A stretch of 64,000 nucleotides of DNA, from contig NZ_LGTB01000015.1 in assembly GCF_001238275.1 (NCBI RefSeq), forward strand, positions 62,001 to 126,000, read 5' to 3'. The DNA comes from Bradyrhizobium viridifuturi. Lineage in GTDB: Bacteria; Pseudomonadota; Alphaproteobacteria; Rhizobiales; Xanthobacteraceae. Below, piece by piece: positions 61,786 to 64,000 of this stretch (positions within the stretch are counted from its first letter, which is position 1; each line of letters starts with the position of its first letter). The translations under genes and the position numbers were made by a program. The notes under the pieces are model-generated. The model made no database searches and had not been told where the DNA came from. It was given only the letters and a program-made list of their open reading frames with translations.

Positions 61786-62955
61786 ATGACCGGGAGCGGA
61801 CTGCCGCTGGAGGGGGTGAGGGTCGTCGAGATGACCCACATGGTGATGGGTCCGACCTGCGGGATGATCCTGGCGCAACTCGGCGCCGAGGTGATCAAGG
61901 TCGAACCTCCGGCCGGCGACAAGACCCGCTCGCTCGGCGGCATGGGTGTCTCGTTCTTTCCGCTGTTCAATCGCGGCAAGCGCAGCATCGTGCTCGATTT
62001 CGCCAAGCCCGAGGACCGCGACACCATGCACCGGCTGCTCGCCGGCGCCGACGTGTTCCTGGAGAATTTCCGCGACGGCCAGCTCGACAAGCAGGGTCTC
62101 GGGCCGGAGGAGCTGCGCGCGAAATATCCGCACCTGATCATCGCCGGCCACAAGGGCTTTCTTTCGGGTCCGTACGATCATCGCCCGGCACTCGACGAGG
62201 TCGTACAGATGATGTCGGGGCTAGCCGCGATGACCGGCACAAGCGAGAAGCCGCAGCGGGTCGGCTCATCCGCCAACGACATCATGGGTGGCATGTTCGG
62301 GGTGATCTCGATCCTTGCCGCGCTCTACCAGAAGCGTGGCGGCAAGGTGGATGGCGCCGACATCCGCATCGGCCTGTTCGAGAACTGCCTGTTCCTGGTC
62401 GCCCAGCACATGGTCGAATACGAGATGACCGGGCGCAAGCCGCGCTCGATGCCGGAGCGCGAGCACGCTTGGCCGATCTACGACATCTTCGATGCCGCTG
62501 GTGGCGAGCGCATCTTCATTGGCGTCGTGACCGAAGGTCACTGGCAAAGCTTCTGCCGCGAGTTTGGTCTGACGGAATTCGCCGACGATCCGACATTGCG
62601 CAGCACCACGGACCGCATCATGGCTCGGGACCGGATCATTCCGCGTGTCGCCGAGGTGATCAGAGGCTGGAACGTGGCCGATCTCTCGGCGAGGCTCGAC
62701 GCGCTCAACATCTGCTTCTCGCCGATCAACCGGCCGGAAGATCTGTTGCGCGACCCGCATGTATTGCGCCCGGGTGGCCTGGTTCACAATTTCAACGCCG
62801 ACGGCAAGCCGTTCCGCGTCCCCGCACTGCCGGTCGAATGGAACGGCCACAATATCGGCGAAGGACTGAAGGTGCCGGTGCTTGGCGCCGATACCGACGC
62901 GGTCCGCGCCGAGCTCGATCAACAGACAATTTCATCAACCGGAAACGCTGCGTGA
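61786..62955 (+). CDS. CaiB/BaiF-family (type III) CoA-transferase
   Basis: Family III transferases move CoA between dicarboxylates or carnitine-like acids through an aspartyl-CoA. The 389-residue protein has the N-terminal LEGVRVVEMTHMVMGPTCG, the LDFAKPEDRDTMHRLLAGADVFLENF region, and ALDEVVQ where Asp137 is the candidate catalytic residue. Human SUGCT of this family makes HMG-CoA or glutaryl-CoA from the free acids. The gene is 7 bp from an HMG-CoA lyase-like gene, so an HMG-type substrate is a reasonable guess. Confidence 0.9.
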   Translation: MTGSGLPLEGVRVVEMTHMVMGPTCGMILAQLGAEVIKVEPPAGDKTRSLGGMGVSFFPLFNRGKRSIVLDFAKPEDRDTMHRLLAGADVFLENFRDGQLDKQGLGPEELRAKYPHLIIAGHKGFLSGPYDHRPALDEVVQMMSGLAAMTGTSEKPQRVGSSANDIMGGMFGVISILAALYQKRGGKVDGADIRIGLFENCLFLVAQHMVEYEMTGRKPRSMPEREHAWPIYDIFDAAGGERIFIGVVTEGHWQSFCREFGLTEFADDPTLRSTTDRIMARDRIIPRVAEVIRGWNVADLSARLDALNICFSPINRPEDLLRDPHVLRPGGLVHNFNADGKPFRVPALPVEWNGHNIGEGLKVPVLGADTDAVRAELDQQTISSTGNAA

Positions 62956-62962
62956 GGCTGAC

Positions 62963-63910
62963 ATGACCCGCGTCCACGATATCTATCCCAACGACAGAGT
63001 GAGCCTGCGCGAGGTCGGTCTGCGCGACGGCCTGCAACTGGTGAAGACATTCCCCTCGACCGCGGCGAAGCAGCGCTGGGTGCGCGACGAATATGCCGCC
63101 GGCGTCCGCCATTTCGAGGTCGGCTCGTTCCTGCCGGCCAAGACGTTCCCGCAATTCGTCGATGTCCGCGACGTCATTGCCACCGTCGCGGCGTTGCCCG
63201 GCGCGCATGGCGTCGCGTTGGCGCTGAATGAGCGCGGCGTCAACGAGGCGCTGGCTTCCGGCGTCGCCGAGATCGCCTCGGTGGTGTCGGCGACCGAGGA
63301 GCACAGCCAGGCCAATGCCAACCGCTCGCGCGAATCCGCGATCGAGAACATCAAGCGGCTTTGCGAGCTGCGCGACGCCAGCGCCCATAAGCCGCTGGTC
63401 AATGCCGCGATCTCGATGGGGCTCGGCTGCTCGATCGTCGGCGCGGTCGATCCCAAGGAGGTGCTGCGCCTCACCGAGAAGCTCTACGAGGTCGGGGTCG
63501 ACATGGTCGCGATCGCCGATACCGTCGGCTATGCCGGACCGAAGGCGGTCGGTGAGCTGACGCGTGGCGCGGTGAAGATCGCGGGCTCGAAGCCGGTCTG
63601 CGTGCATCTGCACGACACCCGCGGCATGGGCATCGCCAATGCCTCCGCCGCGCTCGATGAAGGCGCCCGCGTGCTCGATGGCTCGCTCGGCGGCCTCGGC
63701 GGCTGTCCGTTCGCGCCGGGCGCGACCGGCAATGTCGTGTTCGAGGACCTCGTCTTCCTCTGCGAGAGCAAGGGATTTCCGACCGGCATCGATCTCGACC
63801 GCCTGATCGAGGTGCGCTCGATCCTGAAATCCGAGATGCCGGGCGAAGCGCTCTATGGCGGCCTCGCCCGTGCCGGCCCGCCGCGTGGCACGAGAGCCAA
63901 GGCGGCGTAG
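62963..63910 (+). CDS. Hydroxymethylglutaryl-CoA lyase-like enzyme
   Basis: The 315-residue barrel of the DRE-TIM family has LREVGLRDGLQ at the start, VHLHDTRGMGIAN with the metal-binding histidines, and LGGLGGCPFAPGATGN containing Cys248, the position of the HMG-CoA lyase active cysteine. HMG-CoA lyase yields acetyl-CoA and acetoacetate. ATG 62963 is chosen; earlier starts run into the CoA-transferase. A citramalyl-CoA or related lyase is also possible. Confidence 0.9.
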   Translation: MTRVHDIYPNDRVSLREVGLRDGLQLVKTFPSTAAKQRWVRDEYAAGVRHFEVGSFLPAKTFPQFVDVRDVIATVAALPGAHGVALALNERGVNEALASGVAEIASVVSATEEHSQANANRSRESAIENIKRLCELRDASAHKPLVNAAISMGLGCSIVGAVDPKEVLRLTEKLYEVGVDMVAIADTVGYAGPKAVGELTRGAVKIAGSKPVCVHLHDTRGMGIANASAALDEGARVLDGSLGGLGGCPFAPGATGNVVFEDLVFLCESKGFPTGIDLDRLIEVRSILKSEMPGEALYGGLARAGPPRGTRAKAA

Positions 63911-63944
63911 CGTGACCAGCCGCGCCCCATCGGCAACGTTCTGA

Positions 63945-64000
63945 TCAGTCGTAGGCGCGGCGGCTCGAGCTGAAGTCCTCGACATCGGGGTGTACGGCGG
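63945..64000 (-). CDS. Possible C-terminal end of a gene continuing beyond the window
   Basis: A minus-strand frame with no stop in the remaining sequence ends at TGA (63945-63947) and reads VHPDVEDFSSSRRAYD at its C-terminus. It is too short to identify. It would converge with the lyase gene after a 34-bp gap. Confidence 0.3.
   Translation of the reverse strand, partial: AVHPDVEDFSSSRRAYD

Overview
This window is chromosomal DNA of an alphaproteobacterium of the order Hyphomicrobiales. Protein sequences, gene order, high GC and the dispersed palindromic repeats all point to Bradyrhizobium or a close relative such as Rhodopseudomonas. It contains no rRNA, tRNA, CRISPR, phage or insertion sequence that I can see. 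Almost everything is core housekeeping, with a lineage-specific segment at about 52-64 kb.

Left part (1-9.3 kb): the 3' end of holA, then parB, parA, rsmG, mnmG, mnmE, rho and hemJ, all on the minus strand. Five near-perfect parS centromere sites lie between 3.35 and 5.66 kb, one of them inside the rsmG coding sequence. At 9258-9718 transcription flips: PPSR-type regulator, maf, coaE and dnaQ run rightwards. This gene order matches the neighbourhood of the Caulobacter origin, and the 461-bp gap contains an AT-rich patch and near-consensus DnaA boxes, so it is the best candidate for oriC.

Middle part (12.7-49.6 kb): secB; a Tim44-like protein, mltA and an Smr protein; hslU/hslV flanking two small genes; the histidine cluster hisB-DUF2628-hisH-hisA-hisF-hisE followed by coaA; a hybrid sensor kinase; a YifB-type ATPase; gshB-yraN-rsmI facing a penicillin-binding-protein activator; hemW-rdgB-rph; the heat-shock set hrcA-grpE and dnaK-dnaJ (dnaK has an excellent alphaproteobacterial sigma-32 promoter); pmtA; pyrF; dapB; gpmA.

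Right part (49.8-64 kb): an Ada-like methyltransferase, a DUF2244 protein and nth, then an EmrAB-type efflux pair followed by a type III polyketide synthase, an ICMT-family methyltransferase and a second DHA2 transporter. The last three genes overlap one another by 4 bp. This looks like a small phenolic-lipid or alkylpyrone biosynthesis and export cluster. After a convergent EI24-type membrane protein and an MFS uptake transporter comes a LysR regulator divergent from a CaiB-family CoA-transferase and an HMG-CoA lyase-like enzyme. This is a plausible catabolic module for 3-hydroxy-3-methylglutarate or a related diacid.

Three conserved genes (mnmG, pmtA, nth) each carry a single missing base that splits the reading frame. 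In all three cases the missing base is one member of a CC or GG doublet, which suggests sequence error more than three independent inactivations. No obviously novel defence or mobile system is visible. The most interesting items are the polyketide cluster, the CoA-transferase/lyase module, the origin/parS region, and a nicotinamidase with an export signal.
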